A DNA stretch of 64,000 nucleotides from CAWDCV01 sp963728125 (GTDB taxonomy: Bacteria; Actinomycetota; Actinomycetes; CAWDCV01), in assembly GCA_963728125.1 (NCBI GenBank), contig CAVSIZ010000010.1, positions 186,001-250,000 on the forward strand, read 5' to 3'. A program made the translations under genes and the position numbers. The notes below the pieces were generated by a model, which saw nothing but the letters and a program-made list of their open reading frames with translations, made no database searches and had not been told where the DNA came from. Below are positions 45,701-53,637 of this stretch, in pieces. How positions within the stretch are numbered: position 1 is the first letter of the stretch; every line of letters begins with the position of its first letter.

Positions 45701-46555
45701 CAGGCGCCGACTGTGTGACGGGCTCAGTCCCGCCAGCCGGGTCACATCGTCGGCGACCTCGGCCATCTCCTTGCCCGACTTGAGGAACCCCTCGGCGTTG
45801 ACCCGGTCGACGTGGCGGATGTCGAGGGCGACCAGCCGGCGAGCGGCGTCGAGGACGTCGGCCGTCGGAGCGTCGGAGCGGTCGGCGTAGCGCACGGCGT
45901 TGGTGAGCAGCGCGGGAAGACCGACGTCGCGAGCGAGACCGACCATGCGGGCGGCGAGCGCGCTGTCGCCCTGCCCGCGGTGGGACACGATCTCGATCAC
46001 GAGGTCGGCCGCGCCAGCGGCGTTGCGCCAACGGGTCAGTGCCGCGCCGGCGAGGTCGGGGCGGCGTCCGGCGAGGGCCCGGCCGATATCGCTGTGTGGG
46101 CCGAGGAGAACGAACAGCCCGCCCGCGGCGACGTGCTCGGCGAGCAAGTCGAGCGTGGCCTCCGGCCGACCTCGCTCCCCGGCCAGGTGGGTCGCGCTGA
46201 TCAACCGGCACATCGCCGCCCAGCCGGCGACGTTCTGCGCGAGCAGGGTGATCCGCGGCAGGCGCGCATCGACGGACGCGCCGCCGCGCGCGGGAACCCG
46301 GCGATGCCGCCCACTCGTCGGCGCGGGCACGAGCGGCGTTGCAACAGCGAGGTCGACGCCGACGATCGGGCGAATCCCCGCGGTCATGCACGCCTTGGCG
46401 AACTTCACCATGCCGTAGGCGCCGTCGCGGTCAGTGAGCGCGAGCGCGTCCATGCCCAGGTCAGCGGCCCGCTCCACCAATCGCCCTGGCAACGACGTGC
46501 CGTAGCGCAGGGAATAGCCGGAGGCGACGTGGAGGTGAACGAACGGATCGGACAT
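42767..46555 (-). CDS. dnaE2: Error-prone DNA polymerase III alpha subunit DnaE2
   Basis: 1262 residues, C-family polymerase. PHP start FVHLHVASGYSLRYGTSLPG, polymerase aspartates in ALPDIDIDVESARRTEVYE, FRPGPVKSDMVTPFL and VVVFHEQVLQ motifs. The C-terminus ends with the conserved PAGEDTKNAPRKLWHSSPGS. Differs from DnaE1 by the diverged PHP region, and groups with the actinobacterial mutasome polymerase by context: SAV_6107 and DUF6504 genes upstream, dinB downstream, and a LexA box before the operon. About 150 residues longer than typical DnaE2. Confidence 0.93.
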   Translation of the reverse strand: MSDPFVHLHVASGYSLRYGTSLPGRLVERAADLGMDALALTDRDGAYGMVKFAKACMTAGIRPIVGVDLAVATPLVPAPTSGRHRRVPARGGASVDARLPRITLLAQNVAGWAAMCRLISATHLAGERGRPEATLDLLAEHVAAGGLFVLLGPHSDIGRALAGRRPDLAGAALTRWRNAAGAADLVIEIVSHRGQGDSALAARMVGLARDVGLPALLTNAVRYADRSDAPTADVLDAARRLVALDIRHVDRVNAEGFLKSGKEMAEVADDVTRLAGLSPSHSRRLLASTRHIADQCVVDPRADLGIGAIHFPELEILDPSGKPADLVLRERCEAGLSLRGMPRTPKVAERLEHELGMIRQLGYPSYFLTVGDVVDLIQSMGVRVAARGSGAGSLVTYLLGISGVDPLRYGLVMERFLSPLRAALPDIDIDVESARRTEVYERILERFGGERCTCVSMMDTYRVRHAIRDVGAALGLPPSEIDSLAKAFPHIRARDARAALQDLPELRASKLGDGRLDMVFRLVERLDGLPRHVALHPCGVLLSDATLLDRTPVEASWLGFPMSQFDKDDVEDLGLLKLDVLGIRMQSAMTHAIEEVARVDGGDRIDLDAVPLDDPATFRLIQSTKTLGCFQIESPGQRELIGKFGPETFEDLIIDISLFRPGPVKSDMVTPFLETRQGWAQPSYLHPSLVPVLEETGGVVVFHEQVLQLITTLTGCSLAEADEARRFLGSTDGQVQVRAWLYPIALDRGYDRPTVDAVWEVLRAFGSFGFCKAHAAAFAVPTYQSAWLKAHHPAAFLAGVLTHDPGMYPKRLILDDARQFGIAVLSLDVNRSEVDYRVEKVGVLDEPPPEILGEPPRHPPEPGLPDARAYGIRLGLADVKGISDAEIARVVAGRPYASLSDFWHRTGVSRPVVERLVLAGAFDSLYGIGSPVPVRRRGQVSRRDLLLQVVELDAWTRAARGSPRRRVALPTDTLQSPAADIRTLAARQSQASLPVVAVADIPVQLALDLDDAPNTTRESGLPDMTGTERVRAELDVLGLDVSRHVVDFYVPFLDALGVTRAKDLLRCRSKAELFVAGVKVATQTPPIRSGRRVIFLTLDDATGPVDATFFEDAQGPYATTLFHSWLLVVRGELRRTGPRGVSLRATGCWELPALHDAWETSGLAAVEQLMAAPADLTEAAIAGSAQSWSSRPVMSRPPTGTSVAYDYGGGTGSTAGGMGQRRVVVHPTGFQQSPYSDIRPAGEDTKNAPRKLWHSSPGSAGG

Positions 46556-46576
46556 CGCGATGCGCCCGATGCGTGC

Positions 46577-47128
46577 TCAGCGAGACCGAGCGCCGCGCAG
46601 CAGCCGCATCCTCGGCCGAGCAGAGGAATGCGTCCGAGGATCGGCATCTCCTCGATCGAGACCCGGAGCGGCAGGAAGGGTCTCCTGGTGGGGCAGGCCA
46701 AGGGTGGTCTCGACCAGGGCGAGGAACGTCTGGGCGTCGCGCAGCAGGTCGTCCGCCTCCCGGGAGTGGACGGAGCGCGACAACCCGGCTTCGGCAGCGG
46801 CCCGCTTGCCGGCACCGGCGGCAAAGAACGCCGCCCACTCCGCGAGCTCGGGTGCGACCGACGGCAGCAGCGTCCAGGCGCTGCGTGGCCGGCTCCGGAC
46901 TGCCCGGTCCTCCGGACGCGCTCGGGCAGCGAGAACGGCAGCAGCGCAGCGCAACGCGGACAGGTGAGCGGCGGCGTAGCGCTCGGTCGGGACCGTGGTG
47001 CTGCTCGCCTCGACGAGGCCGCGGCGGGCAGCACTAAGCAGCTCCAGCGCGGCGGACCGCGCCGGCAACGGTGCTGTCGATACCGACCGGCGTGCCGCCA
47101 CGGATGTGCGCAGCGATGCAGCAGACAT
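46577..47128 (-). CDS. SAV_6107-family HEPN domain protein
   Basis: 183 residues, mostly helical: ALELLSAARRGLVEAS, RYAAAHLSALRCAAAVLAAR and READDLLRDAQTFLALVE match the SAV_6107 HEPN-like family found beside dnaE2 in actinobacteria. Start ATG 47128 has GAGGAGCGG upstream. 21 nt from dnaE2. HEPN proteins often bind nucleic acids or nucleotides; the role here is unknown but the gene neighbourhood implies DNA damage tolerance. Confidence 0.85.
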   Translation of the reverse strand: MSAASLRTSVAARRSVSTAPLPARSAALELLSAARRGLVEASSTTVPTERYAAAHLSALRCAAAVLAARARPEDRAVRSRPRSAWTLLPSVAPELAEWAAFFAAGAGKRAAAEAGLSRSVHSREADDLLRDAQTFLALVETTLGLPHQETLPAAPGLDRGDADPRTHSSARPRMRLLRGARSR

Positions 47129-47136
47129 TCCGCTCC

Positions 47137-47526
47137 TCAGTCCATCGTCCGGGCGAGGGTCCACGCTCCGGTGGACCAGTCGAGTACGAGGTCGAAGACT
47201 CCGGCGCTCGCGTCCCGGCCGGGACGCGCCTCGACGCGCCACACCTCGCGTTCCCCGTCGTCGACGAGGACCCCTCCCGGAGGTGGGGAAGAGACGGAGT
47301 CGCCGCTGGGCCCCGCAGCGTCGGCTCTCGAGTCAGGGGTGGGTGGCGGAAGCGATCCGCCCGATTCGTACAGCGAGCGCGCTGGTCTCGATCGCCACCA
47401 AGGCGCCACCTCGATCCAGTGGTCGAGGACCGCGCGCACGACGTAGAAGCGGCTGCGCCACACGAACTCCGCTGGAACGTCGTCGCGCCGCCGAACGTCG
47501 ACGGGATCGCCGTAGCGTCGCGTCAT
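47137..47526 (-). CDS. DUF6504-like protein of the dnaE2 operon
   Basis: 129 residues. VDVRRRDDVPAEFVWRSRFYVVRAVLDHW and a C-terminal REVWRVEAR...GVFDLVLDWSTGAWTLARTMD are the two conserved blocks of this family, which is linked to dnaE2/dinB loci in actinobacteria; the segment between them is low-complexity. ATG 47526 has GGGAGGC upstream. Overlaps nothing and precedes SAV_6107 by 8 nt. Function unknown. Confidence 0.85.
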   Translation of the reverse strand: MTRRYGDPVDVRRRDDVPAEFVWRSRFYVVRAVLDHWIEVAPWWRSRPARSLYESGGSLPPPTPDSRADAAGPSGDSVSSPPPGGVLVDDGEREVWRVEARPGRDASAGVFDLVLDWSTGAWTLARTMD

Positions 47527-47716
47527 CGAGCCTCCCTCGCACACCGAGCAGCCTGTTTGCCCAAGCACCACCACCGGGACACGCGGGTAGGCTTCGCGGC
47601 GCCGTACCCGGATCGGCGAGCCCGCTCGGGACGCCGGGGTCGAAACGTCGCCCCGAGCGAGCTCTGCCTGTCCGGTCATGGACCGCGAGTTCCTGCCGGA
47701 CTTTCGAACACACCCC

Positions 47717-47734
47717 TTCGAACATGTGTTCGAA
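47717..47734. promoter_or_regulatory. LexA (SOS) box
   Basis: TTCGAACATGTGTTCGAA has perfect 8-bp arms (TTCGAACA / TGTTCGAA) and fits the actinobacterial/Bacillus-type LexA consensus CGAAC-N4-GTTCG. It lies 190 bp upstream of the DUF6504-SAV_6107-dnaE2 operon (minus) and 65 bp upstream of ybaK (plus). A half-site-like TTCGAAC is also at 47703-47709. DNA-damage induction of the dnaE2 operon is the natural reading; the 190-bp leader has no convincing gene of its own. Confidence 0.9.
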
Positions 47735-47799
47735 TAAATCCAGACTACACCTGCCCACCGACAAGAACGCAACGCCTAGCGAGGGGAAGACTGGGCGCC

Positions 47800-48303
47800 G
47801 TGCATCCGGCTACCCGCACCGTCGTCGACGCCCTGGCAGCGGCCAACGCCGCCGGGCAGGTGCTCGAGCTGGACCAGCGTGCGGCTACGGCCGCGGCCGC
47901 CGCGGCCGCACTGGAGTGCGAGGTCGGCGCGATCGCCAACAGCCTGATCTTCGTCGCCGAAACAGCCCACGGCAGCGAGGCGATCCTCGTGCTCGCCAGT
48001 GGTGCTCACCGTGTGGACACCGACCGCGTCGCTCGCCTCGTTCAGGCCGAACGGCTACGGCGCGCCGACCCCGAGTTCGTCCGCCAGCACACCGGCCAGA
48101 GCATCGGCGGGGTGGCACCGATCGGTCATCCGACCCGGCTGCGCACGATCGTCGACGTCGACCTGGCCGGCTACCCCGTGGTGTGGGCGGCGGCCGGACA
48201 CCCGCACGCGGTGTTCCCTACCACGTTCGACGAGCTGGTCCGCATCACTGGTGGGACGCCGGCCCAGGTAGCGGTCGATCCGGTGCCCCAGTCGGCCGGC
48301 TGA
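47800..48303 (+). CDS. YbaK/EbsC-family aminoacyl-tRNA deacylase
   Basis: 167 residues of the Ybak/ProX trans-editing family that hydrolyses mischarged tRNA. VGAIANSLIFVAETAHGSEAILV, VRQHTGQSIGGVAPIGHP and VWAAAGHPHAVFPTTFDEL are family motifs, including the conserved Lys/Gly-type substrate loop in the SIGGVAPIGH stretch. Start GTG 47800; GAGGGG lies 13 nt upstream, so the start is less certain. Convergent with the acyltransferase gene, overlapping by 59 bp. Confidence 0.88.
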   Translation: MHPATRTVVDALAAANAAGQVLELDQRAATAAAAAAALECEVGAIANSLIFVAETAHGSEAILVLASGAHRVDTDRVARLVQAERLRRADPEFVRQHTGQSIGGVAPIGHPTRLRTIVDVDLAGYPVVWAAAGHPHAVFPTTFDELVRITGGTPAQVAVDPVPQSAG

Positions 48304-49645
48304 GGACGAGGAGCACCGAGCCGGCAGCAATCAGGGCCAGGCTGGACACCGCCGACACCGGGAGCACCACGAGCGTCGCCATTCGCCCGGACAGCGCACC
48401 GCCGAAGCCGACCATGGACAGGCCGAGGATTCCGACCACGCTGAGTCCCACTCCCCCTGCCGCGAGCGCATCCCGGACGACCGCCACGGAGGACGTCGCC
48501 TGCGCGCCGATCCGGGCCGGCCGCGGCTTGTCCGCCGTACGGAAGATCGCCACCAGACCCGCGGTGACCAGCGCGAGTAACCCGAGGACGACCGGCCGAG
48601 TTGCCCACCACTGCCAGTCGCCCACGGCGGGCTGCGGCAGCCCGAGCGCAAGCGCGACTGCCACGACGGCGAACAATGCAGTGAGGTGCCAGAGGAACGC
48701 CGTCATCGCCCATCCATTGGCCGTGACGACCACCGCCCAGGGACGGGGTCGCTGCAGCCAGCGCCCGAGTGGCCCGCGAAGCAGCAGGGCGACACCGATG
48801 ACGAACGCTGCCTGGCAGGCCAGGGCGAAGGTCGGCGGCGACATGTTCGAGACCGGCTCGCCCGGCAGCCCCACCATCGAGACCGGATACGGCCCGTACG
48901 CCGTCAGCGCGATGACTCCCCCCAGCCCTACCCCCGCGAGGGCTGGAGCGAGGACGCGCTGACGACGTACCAGCGTGCCGTCGGCCCAGAAGAACCCGAC
49001 CTGATGGACGGCGAGCCACACGAAGGCGACGTTGAGGTAGCCGACGTACGGCACCGCGTACCCGAACCGCAGCACGTCGACGAGTGCGACCAAGCCGATG
49101 AGAACCGTCAGCACCGCCGCCCCGTGCCGGCGGTGCTGACGGAGCATGAGGGGGCGAGGGCGGCGACGCCCAGGTAGACCCCGACGAACCACAGCGGCTG
49201 CGCGACGATGCGAGCGGCCTGAACGACCACACCGGTGTCGAGTCCGAGCCACTCGAGCAGGAGCGCCATAAGCACCCAGGCGCCGGCGAACGCAGCCGTC
49301 GGCCGCAGCAGGCGCCCTGCTCTCGTCCGAACGAAGTCGGCGTAGGTCCCACCGCGCCTGCGCAGCGACTCCCAGGCGCGGGCGTTGGCGTAGCCGCCGA
49401 CCAGGAAGAAGACCGGCATCACCTGCAGCACCCACGTCAGCGGTTGCAGCGCCGGCATGAGCGCGAGCGCGTTCGTCGTCGTGACGGTTCCCCTCCCGAC
49501 CCACGACGACGACAGCCATCAGCCAGTGCCCGACGATGACAGTGCCCAGGGAGAAGACGCGCAGGAAGTCGACGTACCGGTCCCGCGACGCCGGCGTGGC
49601 AGCGTCGATGCGGTCCGCTGCACTCGCGCGGGTGAGGCCCGACAT
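48245..49645 (-). CDS. Acyltransferase-3 family membrane protein with two compensating frameshifts
   Basis: Multi-pass O-acyltransferase of the OafA/acyltransferase-3 family. The N-terminus RDRYVDFLRVFSLGTVIVGHW holds the catalytic His. Coding then moves to another frame after 49493 (MPALQPLTWVLQVMPVFFLVGG to VGVYLGVAALAP) and back after about 49154 (VLTVLIGLVALVDVLRFGY onward). The first shift equals one extra base in a CCCC run at 49490-49493, the second one missing base in a GGGGG run at 49150-49154. Restored, the protein is about 466 residues with ten or more membrane segments. Start ATG 49645 is preferred over ATG 49681. Follows the ABC exporter on the same strand. Confidence 0.85.
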   Translation of the reverse strand: MSGLTRASAADRIDAATPASRDRYVDFLRVFSLGTVIVGHWLMAVVVVGREGNRHDDERARAHAGAATADVGAAGDAGLLPGRRLRQRPRLGVAAQARWDLRRLRSDESRAPAAADGCVRRRLGAYGAPARVARTRHRCGRSGRSHRRAAAVVRRGLPGRRRPRPLMLRQHRRHGAAVLTVLIGLVALVDVLRFGYAVPYVGYLNVAFVWLAVHQVGFFWADGTLVRRQRVLAPALAGVGLGGVIALTAYGPYPVSMVGLPGEPVSNMSPPTFALACQAAFVIGVALLLRGPLGRWLQRPRPWAVVVTANGWAMTAFLWHLTALFAVVAVALALGLPQPAVGDWQWWATRPVVLGLLALVTAGLVAIFRTADKPRPARIGAQATSSVAVVRDALAAGGVGLSVVGILGLSMVGFGGALSGRMATLVVLPVSAVSSLALIAAGSVLLVLSRPTGAPDRPLPGPASHQ

Positions 49646-49705
49646 GCGGCAGAGCCTGTTCCCGTCGGCGCGCGCGGACATCCGCGCACGTACTCGGTTA
49701 CGTAC

Positions 49706-51562
49706 TCAAGCCTGGCCCAGGTACGCCGCCGCCTGGAGCGAGAACAGCTCCGCATAGAGCCCGCCCAGCTGCACGAGCTCCTCGTGCGAGCCCGTCTCCA
49801 CGACCCGACCTTGGTCGAGCACCACGATGCGGTCGGCGTGGCGGACGCTGGAGAACCGGTGGGAGATAACGAGCACCGTCCGACCGGCAAGCAGGTCGCC
49901 GATCCGCTCGAACAGGTCGTGTTCCGCACGCGGGTCGAGCGCCGCCGTGGGCTCGTCGAGGATGACGAAGGGCGCCTCGCGGAAGAACGCCCGGCCGAGG
50001 GCGACCCGCTGCCACTGCCCCACTGAGAGGTCGGTCCCGCCAACGAATTCCGGCCCGAGGACGGTCTCGTACCCCTGCGCGAGTGCGGCGAGGAACTCGT
50101 CGGCGTCGGCGTGTACGGCCGCGGCCCGGATCGCCGGGAGGTCGTCGGCCGCTTCTACACGTCCGAGCCCGATGTTGTCCCGCGCGCGCAAGTGAAAGCG
50201 GACGAAGTCCTGGAAGATCACGGCGACCGAGCGGCGGAGTCCGTCAGGGTCGAGGTCACGAACGTCGGCGCCGTCCCATCGGATCGTTCCCGTCTGCGGT
50301 TCGTACAGGCCGGCGAGCAGCTTGGCCAGCGTGGTCTTGCCTGACCCGTTCTCACCGACGAGCGCAACGACCTCACCCGCGTGAACCGTCAGCGAGACTT
50401 CGTGCAGCACCGGCTGGGTGCCGGTCGGGTACGTGAAGGACACGCCATCGACGTCGAGTTGGTGAAAGCCCATCGGCGCCGCCTGCGCCTCTTCCGACGC
50501 CTGCTCGATCGAGGGCAGCAGGGCGACGAACGCGAGGTAGTCGTCGACGTACCGCGCAGCCTCTGCCAGTGCACCCGCGGCGTAGCCCGCGGACGCCAGT
50601 CGCTGGCCGACGATGGCGACGCCGGCGATGGCGATGCCGGCCGATGACAGCGGCACGCCCCCGCGCAGCGCCAGCCACACGACCAGCAGCAAGGTCGCAG
50701 CGAGGACGACGCCGATGCCGAAGTTCGCTATCAGCGAGTACCACAGCTGTCGCCGCGCGACGGTACGCAGCTCGGTCAGCCGCTCGTCGTACAGCTGGTC
50801 GTGCCGGCGCATGAGGTGCGGAGCGAGTCCGAATGCCCGGATCTCCTTGGCGGCGTCCCGGTCGGTGAGCAGGCCGGCGACGTAGTTGCGCTCGCGATCG
50901 CGTGGGGTCATGTGCCAGAAGAAGCGGAAGAACGCGTCACCGCGCCGCGACGCAGCCAGCCAGGCGGGGAGGAACACCAGCAGCACCAGCGGTACGACAA
51001 CTGGCTCGATGGCGATCAGGGCCACGAGGACGCTGACGATGCCGACGACGGCGCCGATGAGCCCGGACAGGCCGAACACGAGGTTCAGCGGCTGCGGCCC
51101 GCTCATCTGCATCCGCTGCACCCGGTTGTGGAACGTCGGCGTGTCGAACGCGACGAGGTCGGCCGCCGAGGTGACCTCCAGCAGGCGCGACTGCACGTGC
51201 CGGGTCATCAGCTCACCGAGGATCTCCTGGCGTTCGCGCTGCACTGCTGACACAAACAACTGCAGGGCAGCCACGAACGCGATCGCCAGCACCCAGGGCA
51301 ATACGTCGACGAGCGAGCTCCCCTCGCTCACGGCCTCGAGCAGGACGTCGAGACCCTGCTGACCAAGGAGGAGGAGCGCCGCCACGCCGAACCCACTGAT
51401 CGCCTGCAGGACGGTCGACGCGACGAACTCTCCGCGCCCGGCCGCCCACGCGATCCGTACCGCCTGGACGGTGAGCCGCGGAAGCCGGCGGAGGTCGAGC
51501 TTGCCTTGCGGAGCATTCAGGTCGTAGATCGTGGGCGCGGCGACGTCTTCTGCAGCGGTCAC
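49706..51562 (-). CDS. ABC exporter, fused permease and ATPase
   Basis: 618 residues. Six membrane helices in the first 350 residues, then the nucleotide-binding domain with Walker A GENGSGKTT (403-411), signature LSVGQ (512-516) and Walker B FVILDE (532-537). Half-transporter type that would work as a dimer; the substrate is unknown. The GTG start at 51562 is only 28 bp from the divergent CrtA-like gene, so both promoters must lie in or near each other's 5' ends. Confidence 0.93.
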   Translation of the reverse strand: MTAAEDVAAPTIYDLNAPQGKLDLRRLPRLTVQAVRIAWAAGRGEFVASTVLQAISGFGVAALLLLGQQGLDVLLEAVSEGSSLVDVLPWVLAIAFVAALQLFVSAVQRERQEILGELMTRHVQSRLLEVTSAADLVAFDTPTFHNRVQRMQMSGPQPLNLVFGLSGLIGAVVGIVSVLVALIAIEPVVVPLVLLVFLPAWLAASRRGDAFFRFFWHMTPRDRERNYVAGLLTDRDAAKEIRAFGLAPHLMRRHDQLYDERLTELRTVARRQLWYSLIANFGIGVVLAATLLLVVWLALRGGVPLSSAGIAIAGVAIVGQRLASAGYAAGALAEAARYVDDYLAFVALLPSIEQASEEAQAAPMGFHQLDVDGVSFTYPTGTQPVLHEVSLTVHAGEVVALVGENGSGKTTLAKLLAGLYEPQTGTIRWDGADVRDLDPDGLRRSVAVIFQDFVRFHLRARDNIGLGRVEAADDLPAIRAAAVHADADEFLAALAQGYETVLGPEFVGGTDLSVGQWQRVALGRAFFREAPFVILDEPTAALDPRAEHDLFERIGDLLAGRTVLVISHRFSSVRHADRIVVLDQGRVVETGSHEELVQLGGLYAELFSLQAAAYLGQA

Positions 51563-51590
51563 ATCCGCCAGTCTCCCTACGCTCGGGCAC

Positions 51591-52295
51591 GTGATCGACC
51601 CGATTCCCGCTGTGGTGACGCTGCACGTGTGGGGGGTTCCCAGCACGTCGGTGCCGCGCGCCGTGCTGCGCATGGGTCTCGACCGGCGTCCGGTTCGCCG
51701 GTTGCCCGGGTTGCAGTTCGCGAAGCTGCTGGGAACGGGTGACGGGCGTACGTTCACCGCTCGCGACGCCGACCCTCGACACTGGGGCGTCCTCGCTACC
51801 TGGGACTCGGCCGCGGCGGCAGATGCATTCGAGACGTCACGGACCGCGGAAGCGTGGCAACGGATCGCGGACGAACGCCTTCGGGTACGCATGCGACCGC
51901 TCGCCAGCCGGGGACGGTGGTCCGGACGCGCGCCGTTCGGTGACCCGACGCCGGTGCGCGCCGACGGGCCGGTCGCTTCTATCACCCGGGCGCGCATCCG
52001 TCCGTCGAAGGCGCTCACGTTCTGGCGAGCGGTGCCACCGGTGAGCAGCGACCTGCACCGGATCGACGGCTTGCGGCTGGCCTTCGGAATCGGCGAGGCC
52101 CCCATCGGGCTGCAGGGCACCTTCTCGCTCTGGGATTCCGCGGCCGCGCTGCGCGAGTTCGCACATCGGCGGTCGCCGCACATTGCCGCGATTCAGCAGA
52201 CCGCGCGGCATCAGTGGTACGTCGAAGAGTTGTTCGCCAGGTTCGCCGTCGTGGAAGTCGACGGTTCCTACCGCAACCATCGCATGGCATCGTGA
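51591..52295 (+). CDS. CrtA-like spheroidene-monooxygenase family protein
   Basis: 234 residues. LQFAKLLGTGDGRTFT near the start and the C-terminal GLQGTFSLWDSAAALREFA followed by RHQWYVEELFARFAV match the spheroidene monooxygenase (CrtA) family, heme enzymes that oxidise acyclic carotenoids to ketones. In actinobacteria relatives are often annotated only by family. GTG 51591 is chosen as the first reasonable start after the divergent gene. It lies 1 kb before the carotenoid cluster, so a role in ketolation is plausible but unproven. Confidence 0.72.
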   Translation: MIDPIPAVVTLHVWGVPSTSVPRAVLRMGLDRRPVRRLPGLQFAKLLGTGDGRTFTARDADPRHWGVLATWDSAAAADAFETSRTAEAWQRIADERLRVRMRPLASRGRWSGRAPFGDPTPVRADGPVASITRARIRPSKALTFWRAVPPVSSDLHRIDGLRLAFGIGEAPIGLQGTFSLWDSAAALREFAHRRSPHIAAIQQTARHQWYVEELFARFAVVEVDGSYRNHRMAS

Positions 52296-52684
52296 CGACC
52301 GTGGCGACGCACATGGACCGGCTCGAAGCAATTGTGGACCGGCTCCCTGAGGCCGAGCGGGTGGACATCGCGGAGTGGGGCGACCACCCCACGTTCCGGG
52401 TGCGTGGCAAGAACTTCGTCTTCAGCGCCGTCGATGCGTCCGGGCTGAGCTTCAAGCTGTCCAAGGACGAGGCTGCCGCCGTCGTCGCTACGGACGACGC
52501 GGCCTCGCCGGGGGGATACGGCCTCGGTCGCCACGGCTGGGTCAACCTCCAGCTGCCGGCTGACGTCGACGAGGAGCGGTGGCGCCAGGTCGAGGAGTGG
52601 GTGCGCACCTCCTACACGCTCGTGGCACCCAAGACGCTGGCCCGCGCCGTGCTCGCTGAGGACGAGCCCTCCGGCAGCCGGTGA
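52292..52684 (+). CDS. MmcQ/YjbR-family protein
   Basis: About 130 residues. FRVRGKNFVFSAVDASGLSFKL and GRHGWVNLQLPADVDEERW followed by RTSYTLVAPKTLARAV are the two blocks of the YjbR (CyaY-like fold, double-wing DNA-binding) family. The GTG at 52292 overlaps the upstream stop as GTGA; ATG 52313 is the alternative. No specific function known. Confidence 0.88.
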   Translation: MTTVATHMDRLEAIVDRLPEAERVDIAEWGDHPTFRVRGKNFVFSAVDASGLSFKLSKDEAAAVVATDDAASPGGYGLGRHGWVNLQLPADVDEERWRQVEEWVRTSYTLVAPKTLARAVLAEDEPSGSR

Positions 52685-52748
52685 CGATTCTGTCGGTGCC
52701 CCTCCGTACGGTGTCGAGCCGACAGCATCGACCACCTGGAGGCCCAAC

Positions 52749-53141
52749 GTGAGCGTGCACATCGACGCGATCGGCATCGTCGTCACTGACATGAAGCAGG
52801 CCATCGCGTTCTACGAGCGGCTTGGCTGCTCGTTCCCGGCCGATGCAGCCGACGCTCCGCATGCCGAGAGCGATCTCGGCGGTGTGCGCCTCATGCTCGA
52901 CAGCGCAGCGTCGCTGCAGGAGATGGGACTGCTGGACGGCGACGGTTCCGGCGGCGATGGCAACGTCGCGCTCGCCGCCCGCTGCGACTCACCCGAGGAA
53001 GTCGACCGGTTGTACGAGGAGATGGCTGCCGACGGGTTCGGTCATGTCGTCCCCAAGGATGCGCCCTGGGGGCAGCGGTACGCGACGCTGGCAGACCCCG
53101 ACGGCACGCACGTCGACCTCTACGCGGAGCTGGGCCGCTAG
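52749..53141 (+). CDS. VOC (glyoxalase/bleomycin-resistance fold) protein
   Basis: 130 residues, single VOC domain: IDAIGIVVTDMKQAIAFYERLG, LGGVRLMLDS, and WGQRYATLADPDGTHVDLYAEL, the last giving the metal-ligand Glu. Start GTG 52749 has TGGAGG 6 nt upstream. Substrate not inferable. Confidence 0.9.
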   Translation: MSVHIDAIGIVVTDMKQAIAFYERLGCSFPADAADAPHAESDLGGVRLMLDSAASLQEMGLLDGDGSGGDGNVALAARCDSPEEVDRLYEEMAADGFGHVVPKDAPWGQRYATLADPDGTHVDLYAELGR

Positions 53142-53144
53142 GAC

Positions 53145-53186
53145 GCGTCGCCTCCGCCGTAAGAAGCGTCGCCTCCGCCGTAAGAA
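53145..53186. repeat. Tandem 21-bp duplication after the VOC gene
   Basis: Two identical adjacent 21-bp units (53145-53165 and 53166-53186), beginning GCGTCGCC and ending CCGTAAGAA, start 4 nt after the stop codon of the VOC gene. Noncoding; likely a recent slippage duplication. Confidence 0.9.
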
Positions 53187-53274
53187 GGGGTCGAAGACCA
53201 GGCTCCCGGGGAAGGTGCAGGCGAGTGCGCCTCGCGCACGATCTCGTCATTGCGACGGGATGTGAGGAGAGCGC

Positions 53275-53637
53275 GTGAATCAGCTCAGCAGTTCGGTGAC
53301 CGACTCGGGCGCGGCTGTCGCCTGGCTGATCGTGGTCTACATCGTGCTGGCCGCGGCGGTGGTGCTGTTCGTCGCGGGCGTCATCTCGGTGGCTCGGGCG
53401 CCGGGCCTGACCTCGATGGCGCGGGCGGTGTGGATCCTCGCGCTGCTCGTCTTTCCGCTGCTGGGCTCGCTGGTGTGGTTCACCGTCGGCCGCCGCTACG
53501 CGCTCAGCCAGGAGATCGTGGTCCGAGTCACGACCGCCTTCTTCGAGCGTCACCTGCGCCATCGCAGCGAGCCCATCCTTGACATCCCGACCGACTACTA
53601 CGCCGAGCTCGAGGACCGCACCGATACGATCGGCTGA
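53275..53637 (+). CDS. PLDc_N-type small membrane protein
   Basis: 120 residues with two membrane segments (about 15-40 and 47-68); RAVWILALLVFPLLGSLVWFTVGRRY is the phospholipase-D-nuclease N-terminal (PLDc_N) motif, found here without a nuclease domain. GTG 53275 has GGAGAGCGC upstream. Overlaps the next gene by one base (TGATG). Confidence 0.88.
   Translation: MNQLSSSVTDSGAAVAWLIVVYIVLAAAVVLFVAGVISVARAPGLTSMARAVWILALLVFPLLGSLVWFTVGRRYALSQEIVVRVTTAFFERHLRHRSEPILDIPTDYYAELEDRTDTIG

Noticed and set aside
46995..48962. A 655-codon plus-strand frame spanning several genes
   Set aside because: It is antisense to SAV_6107, DUF6504 and acyltransferase genes and out of frame with YbaK; composed of Arg/Pro-rich low-complexity sequence.
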